A DNA stretch of 64,000 bases from Haloferax sulfurifontis ATCC BAA-897 (GTDB lineage Archaea > Halobacteriota > Halobacteria > Halobacteriales > Haloferacaceae). The notes beneath the pieces were generated by a model that saw nothing but the letters and a program-made list of their open reading frames with translations, was not told where the DNA came from and searched no databases. Every line of letters starts with the position of its first letter. Position 1 is the stretch's first letter. Of the stretch, positions 62,977-64,000 are shown piece after piece. The translations under genes were made by a program, and so were the position numbers. The DNA is taken from positions 23,301 to 87,300 of the forward strand of contig NZ_AOLM01000021.1 in the NCBI RefSeq assembly GCF_000337835.1, in the 5' to 3' direction.

Positions 62977-63300
62977 CTACTCATCGTCGTCGGCACGTCG
63001 AACCGGGAGGACGACCCGCTCGCGGTCGATATCGACGAATTCGCCCTCGCGGAGCCTGCCGACCGGGACCCAGCCCGGCACGCCCGTCTGGCCGCAGGCG
63101 ATGCACTGGCCGTACACTTTCGCGGAGACGGTTCTGCCGTCCGCGCCGACGTCGAGGACGTTCTCGACGACGAAGTCGGGAAGCTCGCACCCACAGAATG
63201 ACGGGTCGTCGAGCCGCCAGAGCTCGCTCACGCTCACTTCTCTGGCGTCGTTCACGGAGACCCACGCCCCGTCGTCGAGGACGCGCAGGGAGACGCTCAT
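62977..63300 (-). CDS. Cys-rich zinc-binding protein upstream of nirA
   Basis: A 107-residue protein with C36-x-C38 and C66-x2-C69, arranged as a small zinc- or Fe-S-binding unit, and an acidic beta-rich body (MSVSLRVLDDGAWVSVNDAREVSVSELWRLDD). I do not recognise a function. It lies 88 bases upstream of nirA on the same strand and is probably co-transcribed, which suggests a role in reductase assembly or regulation. The preceding 63301-63518 stretch has no credible gene. Confidence 0.75.
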   Translation of the reverse strand: MSVSLRVLDDGAWVSVNDAREVSVSELWRLDDPSFCGCELPDFVVENVLDVGADGRTVSAKVYGQCIACGQTGVPGWVPVGRLREGEFVDIDRERVVLPVRRADDDE

Positions 63301-63518
63301 ACCTCACCCTCCGGGCTCCGGCTACCTATGCGGGACGGCGCCCGCAAACCCCGCGGGGGAGCGCGACGCGCGTTTCGCCGGTCGGCCCGCCGTAGTCGTG
63401 CGATTGTGGCCGAAATCGGCCGTCAGAGGTAGGGGCAACCCGTTCCGGTAGCCGGGAGTGGGGGTACACATTACAGGTGCGGATTCCCTTATGCGGGTCC
63501 GGCCGGTACGTGGTGGTG

Positions 63519-63608
63519 ATGAGTGACCACCGCACCGCCGTCCGACAACACGCCTCCGCCGACGTCGCCCCAGAGCTGTTCGAACAGTCCACGGAGGGTG
63601 ACGCATGA
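63519..63608 (+). CDS. 29-residue micro-protein overlapping the next small gene
   Basis: ATG 63519 to TGA 63606-63608 encodes 29 residues (SDHRTAVRQHASADVAPELFEQSTEGDA tail), acidic at its end. Its stop overlaps ATG 63605 of the next small gene as ATGA. That coupling, plus a G-rich stretch eight bases before the ATG (GGTGGTG), favours real translation. The function is unknown. Confidence 0.6.
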   Translation: MSDHRTAVRQHASADVAPELFEQSTEGDA

Positions 63609-63769
63609 CCGGCGAGGCAGAACTCGAACCCGAACGCGACCGCGACGCGGAGGCCGACCCGTCCGCCGAGGCGGAAGACGAAGACCCCGCGGCCCACCTC
63701 AAGGACCTCGAAGACGGCGCGGGCTGTACCGAAATCTGGTCGCACCTCTCGGAGTCCCGCGAGGAGTAA
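63605..63769 (+). CDS. 54-residue acidic small protein
   Basis: A 54-residue acidic protein from ATG 63605. The N-terminal half is disordered (Glu/Asp/Ala rich). The conserved-looking end DPAAHLKDLEDGAGCTEIWSHLSESREE contains one cysteine and a predicted helix. It is coupled to the 29-residue gene by ATGA overlap. Such pairs of very small genes near nitrogen genes are rarely annotated. I cannot name a function. Confidence 0.65.
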   Translation: MTGEAELEPERDRDAEADPSAEAEDEDPAAHLKDLEDGAGCTEIWSHLSESREE

Positions 63770-63836
63770 TTTCTCTGTCCTCTCGTTCGCGTTCGCTTGC
63801 GGTCCGTTCGCGCGCGAATCTCGCCTCTCGGGGGGA

Positions 63837-63845
63837 CGTTTTTAA
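63837..63845 (+). promoter_or_regulatory. TATA element of the last gene
   Basis: CGTTTTTAA is centred about 30 bases before ATG 63871, a leaderless arrangement. The T-run could also end transcription of the preceding small genes. Confidence 0.45.
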
Positions 63846-63870
63846 GCCCCAACGCGTTACCGATTCGTAG

Positions 63871-64000
63871 ATGACGAACGACGAACGCCGACGAACGACC
63901 GAGGTTCCGGCCGACCGACGCGAACCGGTCGGTGAACCCGTCGTCCGCGGCGACCCCGCCGTCACGGGCGACCGCGCCCGCGAGGCCGTCGGCTTCGACC
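63871..64000 (+). CDS. N-terminal fragment of a gene running out of the window
   Basis: An open frame from ATG 63871 reads through the right edge (43 residues visible). The start (MTNDERRRTTEVPADRREPVGEPVVRGD) is arginine-rich. The last residues (DRAREAVGFD) may begin a domain. It has its own TATA element. I cannot assign it. Proximity to nirA makes a nitrate-assimilation gene possible, but there is no sequence evidence. Confidence 0.55.
   Translation, partial: MTNDERRRTTEVPADRREPVGEPVVRGDPAVTGDRAREAVGFD

Overview
The window looks like a chromosomal stretch of a haloarchaeon, most likely Haloferax or a close relative. The evidence is high GC with GC-rich third codon positions, strongly acidic proteins, an archaeal RNase P RNA, ribosomal protein S6e, TrmB and HTH_10 regulators, Hvo_1808-type surface lipoproteins, and many start codons 25-30 bases behind a TATA-like T/A run (leaderless promoters).

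Layout. 1-8.2 kb: a tightly overlapping operon joining an oligopeptide-type ABC importer (permease tail plus two ATPases) to a DUF917 protein, a DUF1177 protein, an AroM-like protein, an M29/NicX-like metalloenzyme, a nitroreductase and a hydantoin/aspartate racemase. It reads like an uptake-and-catabolism island for a peptide-like or (thio)hydantoin-like heterocycle. The second ATPase carries an apparent one-base frameshift at its 3' end. 8.4-10.4 kb: two divergent TrmB-family regulators that probably control it. 10.4-15.2 kb: a small winged-helix regulator, catalase-peroxidase KatG and a membrane chemotaxis transducer. 15.5-17.0 kb: an ABC-2 exporter whose ATPase is cut by an in-frame TGA. 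17.0-19.1 kb: lower-GC accessory DNA beside tRNA-Arg(CCG), holding a GIY-YIG protein and a three-gene minus-strand cassette with two zinc-finger proteins.

19.1-36.5 kb is mostly core: a MATE transporter, an anchored 2Fe-2S ferredoxin, 6-phosphogluconate dehydrogenase, an ATP-grasp enzyme, an M29 aminopeptidase, a HiPIP-like lipoprotein, a zinc-ribbon protein with seven perfect-period octapeptide repeats, S6e, a DHH phosphoesterase, three Usp proteins, dihydroorotase, a lipoate ligase-like protein, an M23-fold protein and an HTH_10 regulator. 36.7-42.9 kb: a PfkB kinase, a PAS histidine kinase split from its N-terminal domain by a TGA, a VapBC-type module between 29-bp direct repeats, a thioesterase and a nicotinamidase. 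43.0-50.0 kb: two paralogous HExxH lipoproteins, nicotinate phosphoribosyltransferase, an AMMECR1 protein, RNase P RNA and a metzincin lipoprotein.

50.1-64 kb: a geranylgeranyl-reductase-family flavoprotein, a beta-CASP nuclease, a SHOCT membrane protein, a second PAS histidine kinase behind a 20-bp perfect palindrome, an Lrp regulator, two EamA transporters around a SnoaL-like protein, ferredoxin-nitrite reductase with a small Cys-rich partner, and two overlapping very small genes before a truncated gene at the right edge.

Three otherwise well-preserved genes (near 2.6, 15.8 and 40.2 kb) are interrupted by one frameshift or one TGA each. That pattern suggests either real decay or residual sequence error. 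No insertion sequence, CRISPR array or rRNA gene was seen.
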